A stretch of 64,000 bases of DNA, from assembly GCA_023053575.1 (NCBI GenBank), contig JAKZAP010000021.1, positions 8,804,212-8,868,211 on the forward strand, in the 5' to 3' direction. Position numbers and translations under genes: made by a program. Source of the DNA: Branchinecta lynchi (lineage: Eukaryota; Arthropoda; Branchiopoda; Anostraca; Branchinectidae). Shown here in pieces: positions 1 to 12,110 of the stretch; within the stretch, counting starts at the first letter, position 1, and each line of letters begins with the position of its first letter. The notes under the pieces are model-generated. The model did no database searches and was not told the origin of the DNA. It saw only the letters and a list, made by a program, of their open reading frames with translations.

Positions 1-2370
1 TAATCGGCTGTTATGCTACAATAATCTTCAGCGATGAGGGGTTTGCAACTTTTGCTAGCTGGTGTACCCATTATTTGTTTTCGGTGAACTTGATGTCTAT
101 GAAGGGAGAGGGACCCGAACTTGTAAGTGGGGATCGGCTCATGAGGGGCTAAAAATTTTTGCAAATGGGTGAACATTGGATTCGATTTCTATAAATCTGA
201 CTGTAAGAAAGTTTGTGTCGATGGTCTATCGCTGTAGCCTAGGATTAACTGTTTACGCAACAGATACAAACGAAAATCTAATACAATGAGATAGTTTCAT
301 AATAATTAATAGTAATAGTAATAATAAAGTACGGATAGCTTTATAATACAAACTAGATTATATAAGATATTGTTCCAAGTTTTGCAACTTTTGCTAGCTG
401 GTGTACCCATTATTTGTTTTCGGTTAACTTAATGTATATCACGGGAGAGGGACTTGTAAGTAGGAATCGGTTCACGAGGGGCTAGGAATTTTTGCGAATG
501 GGTGCACATTGTATTCGATTTCTATAAATCTGACGGTAAGAAACATTGTGTCGATGGTCTATCAATGTAACCTGGGATTAACTGTTTACACAACGGATAC
601 AAACGAAAATGTAAAGCAATGAGGTAGTTTCATAATAATTAATAGTGTCATCTCTGGTATTTTAATCCTGAAAAGTTACGGATAGCTTCATAATACCAAC
701 TAGATTATATAAGATATTGTTCCAAGTTTTCGTCCGTCACGATGTCTACGATTGAAAAGGATAAAGTTCAACTGACTGCAAAGTTAATTTAGTCCCTTCT
801 TCCTATATTATTTTGTTGTTGTTATTACAACGCTGAAGAATAGCTTTTGATCATATGATTAATTTTTTTAGAACATCCCGTTTAAAAAGATTCGATAAGT
901 TGACAACTCCAGCATTAACCGACAGCGAAGAAACAAAACCAGTTTGAAAGTTTAAAGGGGTTGACAACTTCAGTAGTAACGTACACACTGAAACCAAAAA
1001 TAGGCGATATCAGTGTTGAGACATGTAGGGGACATGTATGCAACAGTCAACTCGGCAATGAGGGGTTTGCAGCTTTTGCTAGTTGGTGTACCTGTTATTT
1101 GTTTCTGATGTATCCGATGGTAAGAACAATTTGGTTCCCAATTGTAAGACATGCAAGGGGCTTGTAGGTAATAAGCGGCTGTTATGCTACAATCATCTTC
1201 AGGGATGAGCTGCTAGCTGGTGTACCCATTATTCTTATCCGGTGAACTTGATGTCTATCACGGGAGCGAGACTTGTAAGTAAGAATCGGTTCACGAGGGG
1301 CTAGAACTTTTGTAAATTGGTGCACATTGTGTTCGATTTCTATAAACCTGACGGTAGAAAGTTTGTATCGATGGTCTATCGTTGTAACCTGGGATTAACT
1401 GTTTACGCAACGGGTACAAACGATAATGTAAAACAATGAGGTAGTTTCGTAACAGTTAATAGTGTCATCTACGGTATTTTCATCCTGAAAAGTTACGGAT
1501 AGCTTTATAATACCAACTAGATTATATAAGATATTGTTCCAAGTTTTCATCCGATTGAAAAGGATAAAAGTTCAACTGACTGCAAAGTCAATTTAGTCCC
1601 TTCTTCCGTAATTCTTTTGTTGTTGTTTTTACAACGCTGGCTGTTATCATCTTCAGAGATGAGGGGTTTCCAACTTTTGGTAGCTGGTGTACCCATTATT
1701 TGCTTCCGGTGAACTTGTCTATCACGGGGGAGGGACTTGTAAGTAAAAATCGGTTCACGAGGGGATAGAAATTTGTGCAAATTGGTGCACATTGTATTTT
1801 ATTTCTATAAATCTGACGGTAAGAAAGTTTATATCAATGGTCTATCGCTATAACCTAGATTAACTGTTTGCGCAACGGGTACAAACTATATTGTAAAACA
1901 TGAGGTAGTTTCGTAATAATTAATAGTGTCATCTATGGTATTTTAATCCTGAAAGGTTACGGATAGCTTTATTGTTCCAAGTTTTCATCCGTCACGACCC
2001 GATGTCTACGATTGAAAAGGATAAAGTTCAACTGACTGCAAAGTCAATTTAGTCCCTTCTTCCGATATTCTTTTGTTGTTGCTAGGGCAATCGATAGCTC
2101 TTGATGAGGTCATCAAAGTATATGCCATCTATTTTTCGGTACAAAAATTCCTTCAAGAGATACACCAGTTTGAAAGTTTCACGGGGTTGACAACTTCAGC
2201 AGAAAGGTACACACTGAAACCAAAAATAGGCGATACCAGTTTAGTCCCTTATTCCGATACTCTTTTGTTGTTGTTTTCACAACGCTGAGGATGAATAGTG
2301 TCATAATTCACAACAGCCTTTGATCATGTGATTACTGATTGTGTTCTTCTTAGAAAATACCGTTTTATAA
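1..2370. repeat. Helentron-like (HINE) repeat, internal part, cut by the window start
   Basis: Non-coding repeat sharing long blocks with 19,366-20,017, 38,271-40,840 and 55,775-58,887. Typical shared blocks are GACTGCAAAGTCAATTTAGT and GGTTTGCAACTTTTGCTAGC. The block is present several times in tandem within this stretch at roughly 0.5-1 kb spacing. The copy fades near 2,370 and lacks the terminal hairpins seen in the other copies. Short open frames here are not conserved between blocks and are not called as genes. Confidence 0.7.
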
Positions 2371-2475
2371 AATGCACGAGATCATAAAATAAATATTAAA
2401 AAACAAAAAAAAGAAAGGGACTAATCGGGTCTAAAAAATCTTCTTCCTAGATGGAGTGCGGAGAAATGGTGGTGA

Positions 2476-2976
2476 CATGAACAAGACCAAAGGTTTCGAT
2501 GGGATCCCAAAAATTCAATATCTGATCCAGACAACTGGGTCTTGTCTTAGCCAGATCCAGTCATCGCCAGACTCCTTGAACATTTTTACAATTAAAATTC
2601 AGAAACAGATTAAGGCCAAATAGCTAGTCATCTGAGAAAACCAAGTTCAGATATGGATTCAGTATGTGTGTTTACCCCTTTAAGTCATATCTGCTTTGAC
2701 GAAAACTTCCTGCCACTTCTGCCAATTTCCTGGTTTCGGTCGAACTCCAGAACTACTTGTCCGGCGAAAAAAGAAAGCTCAAAAACGAACTCAGGGTTTC
2801 TTCTTTCCCCAATAATGAACATCTAATCAACTTCAAATAAAAATTTAACTTATAACAAATTTTCCGACTCCAGCCGGATTCCGGTCGAACTAAATTTCCG
2901 GGTAAAACGGACGGACAGACGGACAACTTTTGCGATGTCATAGGTATCCCTCCACTCATGTTTTGGGATCCCAAAA
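2476..2976. repeat. Dispersed repeat family R1 (ends in TTTTGGGATCCCAAAA)
   Basis: Starts with a GACCAAAGGTTTCGATGGGA block and ends in the palindrome TTTTGGGATCCCAAAA. Internally it carries the recurring blocks CTAATCAACTTCAAATAAA and ACGGACAGACGGACAACTTT. The same family is seen at 5,902-7,080, 11,240-11,656, 48,813-49,120 (inverted) and 49,393-50,740. It has no coding capacity; the mobilising machinery is unknown. Confidence 0.6.
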
Positions 2977-3801
2977 ATGGATATGCTTTGTAAAACGAGC
3001 AAAGTCACAAACAAAACTCCTATATTAAAACAGAAGCGTTGTCACTGCCGTCCCCCGACCCGCCCGCTAAGCAACCGGACCACACTCTCCCAACGAGTGT
3101 TGCCACATCAAAAATATTTAGAGAGTGACTTTTGGCCCAAAACAGAGAGTTTAGACATTATGTTCATGAAATGTTCCCTTTTGGTCGGCATCCCCCCTGT
3201 AAAAATGATATATCTTAATTTTACTTTCATGAAAAAACTTGAAATAGTCACTTCTGGTCGGAATCCCTGCTGCAAAAATGACACATTTGTCATTTTCTGA
3301 AATAGAGTGATTTTTATGTCCTACGTAGGACTAGAGTGACAAAAACAAAATAGAGTGACAATTCACACTATCGTGCGACATGTGGCAACCCTGCTCCCAA
3401 CTAGTATTTTCAGATATACAACTGCCGTAACACTCACTCAGAAATTTACACGATTATCCGAGACAGACATACTCGTAAATCGTAACAACGTAATTTTCCG
3501 TTCTTCCGAAAACCGCATCCCCGAGCTTGAACCACTAGTTCGGGCGATGGGAAAAGGCGTTTGACTAAAAGTCAAAAACTTCGAAAAATATGTACCTCTC
3601 TTAAGAAGCTTATCCCGAAATTTGGTTACCATATCCCTGGGAAATGTAGCACCCGTGCAAATCACAACAGAAATGTTCTCTACTCAGGTTTCCGGCCTGG
3701 AGGAGTAACTGGCAAGCTCGACCATAAAACGCAGTCGCAGGCTCCGTATTAAGACGTACCTTCTCCTCAGAGGTGAGAGTAATTTACATTCTCGCAGCCT
3801 A
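2977..3801. other. Host sequence, no gene recognised
   Basis: Only short unsupported frames. There are no splice-flanked exons or known domains that I can recognise. Around 3,120-3,360 there are loose repeats of an AGAGTGAC block and a GGTCGG-ATCCC-TG-AAAAATGA block. Confidence 0.4.
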
Positions 3802-4289
3802 CACTGTAAAACTTTCTCCGAGTAAAGATAAAAGTTAACTGCAGTATTTGCTACCGGGATACTGATCTCTACTGTATCTCTACTATTTTGTTGGTTATAA
3901 ATTTTGGGTGGGGTCCTGATAAGTTGACGGCCATTGGTACCCTCGCTTATTCGTTCTTTTTTTTTTTTTTTTTTCGTGGGTTTTCGGGTTGATCTTGCTG
4001 AGTGTCGGTGGGTTTGTGGGGCGAGTTCCCGTCTAGTGGTGAGTCATGGAATTATTAACATTTATTTTGGAATTAGTTATATGTAAAATAGTTTTGTTCT
4101 ATATTGTACCGGGTTTTTGTCAATTGACCTTGTTTCACCGGCTTGACCCTATATTTATTATGATTTTATACATAATTGTAATTAAAACCTTGAACCTTAA
4201 TATTAAACCGAATTAGAGATAATATTATCTCAGTAGAGACAAGATTCATCCCAGTAGCAAATACTGCAAGTTCTTTTTTTACAGTGTAG
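3802..4289. mobile_element. Mariner-like MITE (TIR CACTGTAAAA, TA target)
   Basis: The outer ends are TACACTGTAAAA at the left and TTTTACAGTGTA at the right, so CACTGTAAAA is inverted and flanked by TA. Inside each end sits a second inverted block containing GCAGTATTTGCTAC and GTAGCAAATACTGC. Related copies are at 36,311-36,615 and 52,540-52,820. No transposase is present. Tc1/mariner assignment rests only on the TA flank and the short TIR. Confidence 0.6.
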
Positions 4290-4914
4290 GTAGTTCAATT
4301 GTTGCGGCTTCGTCCGACGGTCACCGCTTCATATGCTGGACAGCTCCGCCCTATATGACTTCTTTGCCCGAATACCCGTTTTTGGCATTATAACTCTCGA
4401 CGGGGTTGAGATATTTTGTTCGTAACTGAATTCTCAGGGTCAAAGTCATAGATAATGTTATTAGTGGTGGTAGTGTGGGTTATCAACTACAAAATAGGAA
4501 CAAGGGCAAGTAGTTTTGTTTGAAGTCGGGATGAGCGTCGATATAGTGATAACAAAACCGCTTGATCAGTATAATTTATTTGCTATTCCTACCGGACCTA
4601 TAACCGGACAGAATCCCTTGGACCTGGAATTTAACTGCTTAATCACGTGGTTTTGAGATTCGACAGTGTGGTGGGCCGTCACGTCTGAATCGATCTATCT
4701 GCTTTGCAGAGGCCAATGGCTTATTTTAAGCATTGTAGTATGATTGTTACTGAAACGACGAACTGATTGATTACATATTTATATTTTAGTGTGATTATGT
4801 TTGACCTATAGGTCAAATTCGGTGAGTGCGCTGTGAAAGTTACCGTTTATGAATAAACTCTACTGTATTCTACTCCTGTTTTGGCTCAGCGCCGAGTTTT
4901 GCTCAAGGTTTCTT
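4290..4914. other. Host sequence, nothing recognised
   Basis: AT-rich unique-looking sequence with no supported coding region and no internal repeat that I can see. Confidence 0.4.
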
Positions 4915-5830
4915 TCTTTTTTATGACACTTGCCCTTCGGCTAAATGCTAGATAGCGATCGTAATTTCTGTCCGTCCGTCGGTCCGCGTTTTGCCAGGGT
5001 TTTGTTAGTACTTACACATAAGCTAGGACGATGAAACTTGGCACACGCATCAAGGACCCGACCAGATTAACAGGGAGGGGGAATCCGGAAACTTGAGGTA
5101 TGTATAACTTTCTAACGGGGTGATCGGGTCTCAGTTAAACTTGGTATGTGGAAAGGCCTCGTGTCTCAGACGACCGAGTTCAATCACGGACCGTATCCGG
5201 TGACTTTGGGAGGAGTTGGACAAGGGAACTGGAAATATTTTGAATATATGTTTATAGTATTTTCTCTGGTCCAACCATCGTGGGGGGGACTGTAGGATCC
5301 GGAATCTAGAGGCATTCATAACTTCTGAACGGATGGTCAGATTTGAATGAAACTTGGCAAGTGGAAAGAGCAATCATCTCAAATGTTCCTTTTGGTTCTG
5401 GACCGAATCCGATGCTTGTGGGGGAGTTGGAGGGGGAAACCCGAAATCTCGTGAAATGCTTGAAGTCGAGGGATCGGGATGGATTTTGGTGGGTAGAACA
5501 ATCACAAGCCCTAGTAGCCCTAGATATATGTGACAGAACCATTTGGAGGGAGTTTCCCGGAATTCTGATGATCGCGAGTTTGGACACTTCCAGGTCTGCT
5601 AAGGACGATGAAACACGGAAGGCACATTAGTGACCAAGCAAACAGACTTAAGGGACCGACACAATGCCCTAAGAAAACTTCCATTCTTGGATCCGACCAT
5701 TTTGGGGGAGTTGAGAGAGACAATTGTAATATACAATGGGCTTTTACCAAAAAAAAACAATATCATAATTAACCTGCCACGTGAAAATCTATACAGATTT
5801 TTTTGTGGCAGGCAGGACTCAATAGTTTAA
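4915..5830. repeat. Dispersed repeat family R2 with about 150-bp internal periodicity
   Basis: Repeated phrases of the type GATGAAACTTGG, AAGTGGAAAGA, GGACCGAATCCG and GGGGGAGTTGG recur roughly every 150 bp. The same phrases occur at 7,135-8,200 and 17,075-17,430. Several medium-length frames in both strands here are by-products of the periodic sequence. Confidence 0.5.
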
Positions 5831-5901
5831 TCACTTAGCATAACTATACTGAGAACGAAAAGGAAAAGGGAAAAGAAAAAAAAAATGCAGTACTATACAT
5901 A

Positions 5902-7080
5902 AACAAGACCAAAGGTTTCGACGGGATCCCAAAAATCTATACTTAATCCAGACAATTGCGAACGAACTACCATACTTGTCCAGAAAAAAGAAAATTCAGA
6001 AGCTAATTCAGCGTATCTCCTAATCCGTATAAAGCACATCTAATCAACTTCAAGTAAAACTTCTTATAAAAAATTCGGTTTCAACCGGATTCCGAACAAA
6101 CTATATGTCCTGTTAAAAAAAAGACTGTTATATGCAGATTCAGCGTGTCTTCTTACCCCTCAATCTGTCATCTAATCAACTTCAAATACAACTTTTGTGG
6201 TTTCAGCCTGATTCCGGGCGAACAAGTTGTCCGGGTAGGAAATACTTTTCAAATAAGTGTTCAGCATGTTTTCTTACCCGTAAATCGAACATTTAATCAA
6301 CTTCAGATAAAACTTTTAATTTTAATTCCGGTTTTGGCCAAATTCCGGGCGAACTTCTTGCCCTGCGAGAAAATGGTTTTCATCATCGTGTTCAGCATGT
6401 CTTTCTACCCCTAAATCGAACATCTAATCAACTTCAAATAAAAATTTTACTTTTAAAAGACTTTCCATTTTTGGCCAACTACTTGTCCGGCGAAAAAATC
6501 GTTTTGACTATCGTGTTCAGCATGTCTTCTTACACTTTTCGACAGGTTTGTTTCCTTCCCCGAAGTTGAACAAGAAGATTGACAGCCTGACGAGGACCCT
6601 TGCCAAGAAGGGCCGAAATATCGCTGATGAAAAATCAGAGCTGACGTATCCGTGTAAACATTGTTTGAATAAAAGTCTTCTTACCCCTCTATCAAACATC
6701 TAATAAGCTTCAAATAAAACTTTAACTTTTAACAAACTTTCTGGTTTTGGCCGTATTCCGAGCGAACTACTAGTCCAATGACAAAATGGTTTTCACCATC
6801 GTGTTCAGCATGTCTTCTTACCCAATAATTGACTATCCCATAATCTGTTTAAAAATATTTCATTTGCCCCTTAATTTAAACCCCCTCACCCACCCCTTAA
6901 TGTATGGCTACAGAGCCCATGTACGAACTCGACCTTAATCTTGACCCAAAGAGTCCTCACACCAAGTTTCATCAAAATATCTAATTCTCTTCGAGAGTTA
7001 TAGCGCGCACAGACGGACAGACGGACAATTTTTGCGATGTCATAGGTATCCCTCCACTTACGTTTTGCGATCCCAAAAAC
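5902..7080. repeat. Dispersed repeat R1, expanded copy with tandem subunits
   Basis: Long R1 copy opening with GACCAAAGGTTTCGACGGGA and closing near GATCCCAAAA. The middle (6,130-6,850) repeats a block of about 120-180 bp containing AGCATGTCTTCTTACCC and ATCTAATCAACTTCAAA about five times. A 141-bp retrozyme-like unit is inserted at 6,534-6,674. Confidence 0.55.
6534..6674 (+). mobile_element. Retrozyme-like / Penelope terminal unit with hammerhead-like core, with target duplication
   Basis: A 141-bp insert in repeat R1, flanked by the direct repeat GTCTTCTTAC at 6,524-6,533 and 6,675-6,684. It holds a hammerhead-ribozyme-like core: CTGACGAG at 6,587-6,594, a stem-loop II (GGACCCTT pairing with AAGGGCC, one bulged A), then GAAA at 6,615-6,618. 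It ends in GTTTGAATAAAA. Near-identical units occur at 14,607-14,737 and 36,421-36,554. Penelope-like elements and animal retrozymes are known to carry hammerhead motifs. Self-cleavage here is inferred, because stem III and the cleavage site are not clear by eye. Confidence 0.6.
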
Positions 7081-7134
7081 TATATAATACAGAAAAGATA
7101 CTCAATATTATAAATAAATATAAGACAATTAAAC

Positions 7135-8200
7135 CTATTGGCAATCCAGCACCGATTCATATCCAAGACGGAAGGGTAATCCGGAAATTACTGACTTCCA
7201 TACGGAACGATTCAACAGGTACGATTCGCGTGAAACTTTAAGGGAAATGAGAACTGATGACTTAGGGATGAAAGTACCGACAGTACCGATTTCATACGGC
7301 CTAGATTTGTTATTTGGCGTCCGAACGGGATCCGGCCACGGTAGGAGGAGGATGAAGCGGGAGCCAGAATAGTTGCAGATGTACTCCAATTCGAGTCAAA
7401 CTTGACGGATGGGAAGAGGAGATGTTAGAGATTTGATGTTTATGGGTTCGAGTGGTATTCGGCCAGTCCCGAAAATTTTGTGGCTCGCATAGTGGTTAAA
7501 CGAGTGGAGTGATTTGAATGAAGGAAAGTAGAGAAATCGTATGCCAAAGATAACATATTTTAGGGTCCGGACCAGATCCGGGCACGGGGGGGGGGGGGCG
7601 AAATTTTCCGAAAATGCTCAGACTCGAGTGAAACTTGATAGGTGGTAAGAGAAGATGCTTTAGATGATGATGGATTTATGTGTCCGAACCAAATTCGGCC
7701 GCGGTGGGGGTAGTTGGAGGGGGGGGGGGGGGGGGTACGGGAAGTACTACGTGTGGCCCGTCTAGGGATCAAACGAGTGGATCTACACTTGGAAGGTAGA
7801 AAATTCTTTTGCCCCAGATGACCCGAGGCGATGCCGGAAATGCTCAGACTCGAGTGAAACTAGATATCCTACTTCTCGGTCCGAACCCAGGGGGGTAGAA
7901 GGGGGTATTTTATGACGTTCTCATCTACCTTCTTGCATCACCTACTCATAACAAGTGCCATACGAGCTCGTAGCTCTTGTTTACGAATATCCGACTAAAA
8001 GGTTACGCATCAGATCGACAACAGTACAACAGTAGGGGGAACTGTGGGGGCGTATCAGAGAACCGGCCAGATTAACTTGGAAATAGTCAGGTCGAGGGAA
8101 TCCCGAAACTTGAACTTTCGAACGGGTGATCGGATCTTAATGAAACTTGATATTTGGAAAGACCTCGTGTCAGTCAAGTGGTTTGGTTTAAGGAATAAAA
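7135..8200. repeat. Dispersed repeat R2 with poly-G tracts
   Basis: Same phrases as 4,915-5,830 (GAGTGAAACTTGA, GGTCCGGACC-like and GAACCAAATTCGG). Contains G homopolymers at about 7,586 and 7,720 that may be assembly-sensitive. No gene supported. Confidence 0.45.
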
Positions 8201-8482
8201 GGTAGAACATTTAAATTGTATCAATATTTATAGCTCTTATATATAGGCTACGTTGCTATATGTTTGAGTGTCGGTTACTGGATCACAATTACTAATTTTG
8301 ATATTTTTTTTTGTTCCGCAGGGTTCTAGATTCTTGATATTGGATTTGCGCTACCACCAAAATCTGTAAACAGTCGTTGTAAAAAACATTGTGTAATGTT
8401 GGACTGGCGAGACTGAAGTGTCAGCTAAGGTCCCCCGAACAACGGCTATAGCGATAAACTTTACCCGTTACCGTCTATAAAA

Positions 8483-8660
8483 AAAAATCAACGAAGAAAC
8501 CAACGAAAATGGGGTTTGTAAAAGGTTTGTACTGAAATAAAAGCGAATATTTCGGGAGGACAACCGCCTCCCTTCTTCAGCGCAGGCAGAAAATTTCGAG
8601 GGAAAATGCCAAAACGAGGCCTTTACAAACGCCATTTTCGTTGGTTTCTTCGTTGATTTT
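8483..8660. repeat. Fold-back inverted repeat
   Basis: The arm TCAACGAAGAAACCAACGAA at about 8,488 is repeated inverted at about 8,657. Pairing extends over about 45 bp (GGTTTGTAAA with TTTACAAAC), with a loop of about 90 bp. Looks like a small fold-back element. The loop carries a GGGAGGACAACCGCCTCCC stem. Confidence 0.6.
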
Positions 8661-9310
8661 TTTTGTGAAATGTCAGGCCAATGTTGTTTACGAAATTATC
8701 TTCGTTGCCGTCTAATTATTATAATACAATATGCAATTACCATTTATACTTCCCATACAAGTTTGACCCTTTAGTACCTGACGTATTTCAGGAGATGGCC
8801 CCTCCCCCCAAAATCCCCAAATCCCAAGCACTGAAAGCAATTCAAGCCGTTTTCCAATTCCATAAAGTGAAAGCAAATATTGGACATTACTTCCTCAGAA
8901 TTCGGAAAGCCGTACGAATATCTGTCTCTGCTTGGAGTCCTTTTGTGTTGGTTTCCGACGAGAAAAGAAGAAATGAGAAAAGCGACCTAATGACAGCCTA
9001 CGGAGTGAAAGAGAGAATACGCTAAAACTCATAAAGGTCGGCGATATTGCATGTTGCCGAGGTTCTGGAAACAAAACGGAAGACTGGATAAAAGGGTTTG
9101 AAAGACTGACGCAGCTGGTAAGTATGGCTGAATAAATGAGAAAAGCGACCTATTAAAGTATTTTTACTGAGCGGCTTGAGCCTGAAGAGGACAATTGCCA
9201 AGACGGGCCGAAATGTAGCTCGAATAAAATGTAGCTGACTTATCTGTTTTGCACTGTCAAATATGATTCGCCGTCAGCTTGGGCTGAAGGACTATCCATG
9301 ACCTATTAAA
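8661..9310. other. Host sequence with a degenerate retrozyme-like unit at about 9,165-9,275
   Basis: No recognisable gene. At 9,182-9,214 the order CTGAAGAG, a short stem-loop and CGAAA repeats the hammerhead-like core seen elsewhere. It is followed by GTAGCTGACTTATC, a diverged form of the 3' half of those units. Stem II is weaker here than at 6,587. Confidence 0.4.
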
Positions 9311-9485
9311 GCCAGGGCCGTATAAAGTGGGGGGGGGTAGGGGGGTTAACCTCCCCCCCCCCCAAAAAAAACTTACAAAAATAATAAAAAAAATTTAGGC
9401 TTTTCCCTCTGATCTTTGTCTTTTTTGTATTTTTTTGTCCGACCCGCAGGCACCCCCCCGCCCAGAAATAAACTCCTGGACACGG
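9311..9485. repeat. G-rich MITE-like repeat (ends GGCCGTAT...), copy 1
   Basis: The interior carries poly-C/poly-G tracts and a block related to CTCTGATCTNTGTNTTTTT. Ends resemble CAGGCCCGTATCCAG and its complement. Copies at 9,762-9,963, 53,103-53,284 and 59,306-59,482. This copy is the most diverged. Confidence 0.45.
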
Positions 9486-9761
9486 GAGCAAAAGAGAGAA
9501 TAAAGTCGCCAAAATTCCTAAAGGTCGGCAATAGCCTAAATGTTGCCGAGATTCCCGAAACAAAAATGGTTGACTGGATAGAAGCGTTTGAAAGACCGAC
9601 GCAGCTGACGAGTATGGCTGAGTAAATGAGAAAAGTGACACGATGACCAGCCTACGGAGCAATAGATGAGATCGACTAAAAAGGGGCACGGCATAGCACT
9701 AAATAGTATAGGAGGCACTTGTACCAAAAAGAGGCACGAAAAATAAAAGGGACCTTTTAGG

Positions 9762-9963
9762 CAGGCCCGTATCCAGTAATTTATTTCGGGGGGGGGGGGG
9801 GTCTTTCGGGGGGTGTTTTTGCCTGCTGGAGGGACAAAAAAGTAAAAAAAAAAACACAGATCAGAGGGAAAAGCCTATAAAAATAATTATTTGTGTATGT
9901 TTCGGGGGGGGGGTCAACCCCCTAACCCCCCCACCCCCCACCCCCCACCCGGATATGGCCTTG
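9762..9963. repeat. G-rich MITE-like repeat, copy 2
   Basis: Left end CAGGCCCGTATCCAG, right end GGATATGGCCTTG, which are approximate inverted repeats. Between them lie long G and C homopolymers and AAAAAGCCTATAAAAATNAT-like sequence. No coding potential. Confidence 0.55.
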
Positions 9964-11239
9964 CTTTTAGGCATCAGATCGAGGGGCAAGAACCATGTTC
10001 TGACGTGCTTTCTTTTAGGCTCTAGAGTTACCTCTCAACTTGTCTACTTGAAATTTCCTGTTTCGGCTGAATCATTTGTCCGGCAAGAAAACTAAGTTCA
10101 AATATGGATTCATCGGGCCTCGTCACTCAGAGGCACTATTTACTCTTCAAATTACAGTATTTAAAATATTCAGATACTTTAAAACTAGGCTGTGCTTTCA
10201 AAAAATGACCTCCAGTTTTGGCTGGTTTAGGCCTTCTTCGAGACCCGTTGACTTATAGCGAAAACAGTAAAATAATATACATAACTGTTTTTTCTGATGG
10301 AAAAACTTCTCCCAGACAACCGTCGACCGCGTGATACACATCGAAGGTAGCAAACCACGGCAAGTGAGAAAATCACCGTATTTGTTTTTAGAGGGGTTAA
10401 AATGTACCGTACGAAACTGGGGTCCCCGGGTTTAGATATACATGGAGTGATTATGGAAGTAGGTTGCGTTAGTATTATAGGTAAGACAGGTCCTTTAAAC
10501 GACTATCTAAATAGCTTCTTACGCTAGGCATAACAAAGAGTCACTACGTCATTGACACAGAGTTTTCGCTTGTATGGCGAAAGGGGCTAAAAACTGGTCG
10601 ACAATTTTTTATTAAATTGTTCACCAGACAGTTGTCGGATGCATTCTGCCTTTTTGACCCACTAAATGACGGTTGATACTTCTGAGAACTAAAACGATGG
10701 AATAAACTTTTTTTTAACTTTAATATAATAATAATATATTGCAAAAAAAAGGCCAGAAAGCCTCTACAAAGTTCTTTTGAAACATTTAGGGTCGTACATT
10801 TGGGAAAGAAACATTCCATCAATTTCTTTCTTGAATTGGCTTATGTTTGAAAGCTGCAACAGCATAGATAGATAGATAGCTATTTAATGCATAAAAGCCA
10901 ACAAGGGCCATCGCACTTCAACAACAAAAGAAAAAATATAAAACAACAAGAACACTAAGCCAATATTTAAATCTACAGGGATATAAAATTTTCCCTGTGT
11001 GCTAACCCTATCCGGATGAACCTTCCAAATAGTTGAATAGCCTGGTTTTCTCTTTCATTCTCTCAATTATCCACTCGCTCCCACAAGCTCCCACTCCAAA
11101 CAACTCTTGTCTCAACCCATTCAATTCCTTCAACCCATTCAATTCTCCTCACCCTATGTTGACTACTATGTCATTCGGCTCTAAGAGTTCAGGCTAAATT
11201 TTTGGATTCCGTGTGATCTACTTGCACGGAATCCAGAAA
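9964..11239. other. Host sequence, no gene recognised
   Basis: Contains a short (TAGA)n microsatellite at about 10,864-10,880. Otherwise AT-rich, with only unsupported short frames on both strands. Confidence 0.4.
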
Positions 11240-12110
11240 ATAATTTTCATGTTCAGATTTGGCATGTCTCCTCACCCCTGAATCGCACCTCTAATCAACA
11301 TCAAATTCAACTTTTACTTTTTACACATTTTCCGGATTTTGCCGGATTTTGCCGGGTGAAGCACTTGTCCGGCGAGAAAAAAAAGTCGAATTCAGCATGT
11401 CTGCTTACCCCTAAATCGCTTATCTCATTAGCTTTCGAAAAATATTTTATTTCACCCCTTAACTTGAAACCCCTCCCCTAAATATACAGCTATAGAGCCC
11501 ATCTACGAACTCGACCTTTCTCCTGACCAAAAGAAACCAAGTTTCATGAAAATATTTCATTCCCTTCGAGAGTTATCGTGATTACAGACGGACGGACAGA
11601 CGGATAACTTTTACAAAGTCATAGGTATCCCTCCACTTACGTTTTGGGATCCCAAAAGCAAAAGCTGGAAGCTCATAGGGCACTTGCAAGGGTGGTTCAA
11701 AGGATCAAAGTAGGAATTCGCCAATTCGCGGGTTTATTCTGATCATATGTGCAAGCAAAACCCTTGAGATAAGAATAACCCTAGTTAATTTTGTTTGAAG
11801 TTGATGAGATGTTGTCGTAAGGGGATAATCGCTGAATTGATGTTTAGCTTTATTTTTTCGCCGGACAAGCAGTTCCGGAATTCCGCTGAAACCGGAAAAC
11901 TGGCAGAAGTGAGGCAGGAAGTTTCGATCAGTTTCATCAAAATAGATATGAATTATAGGGGTCAACACACATGCTGAATCCATATCTGAACTTGGTTTTC
12001 TCAGATGATTAGCTATTTGGACTTTAATCTGTTTCTAAATTTTAATAGTAAAAATGTTCAAGGAGTCTGGTGAACACTGGATCTGGCGAAGACAAGACCG
12101 ACATATCTTG
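11240..12110. repeat. Dispersed repeat R1: one forward copy and one inverted partial copy
   Basis: 11,240-11,656 ends with ACGGACAGACGGATAACTTT and TTTTGGGATCCCAAAA, as in other R1 copies. 11,740-12,110 carries the complement of the R1 interior (compare 2,520-2,760), so two R1 copies meet head to head. Confidence 0.5.

Noticed and set aside
9306..9689. A 127-codon minus-strand gene
   Set aside because: Mostly translation of G/C homopolymers and a MITE-like repeat.
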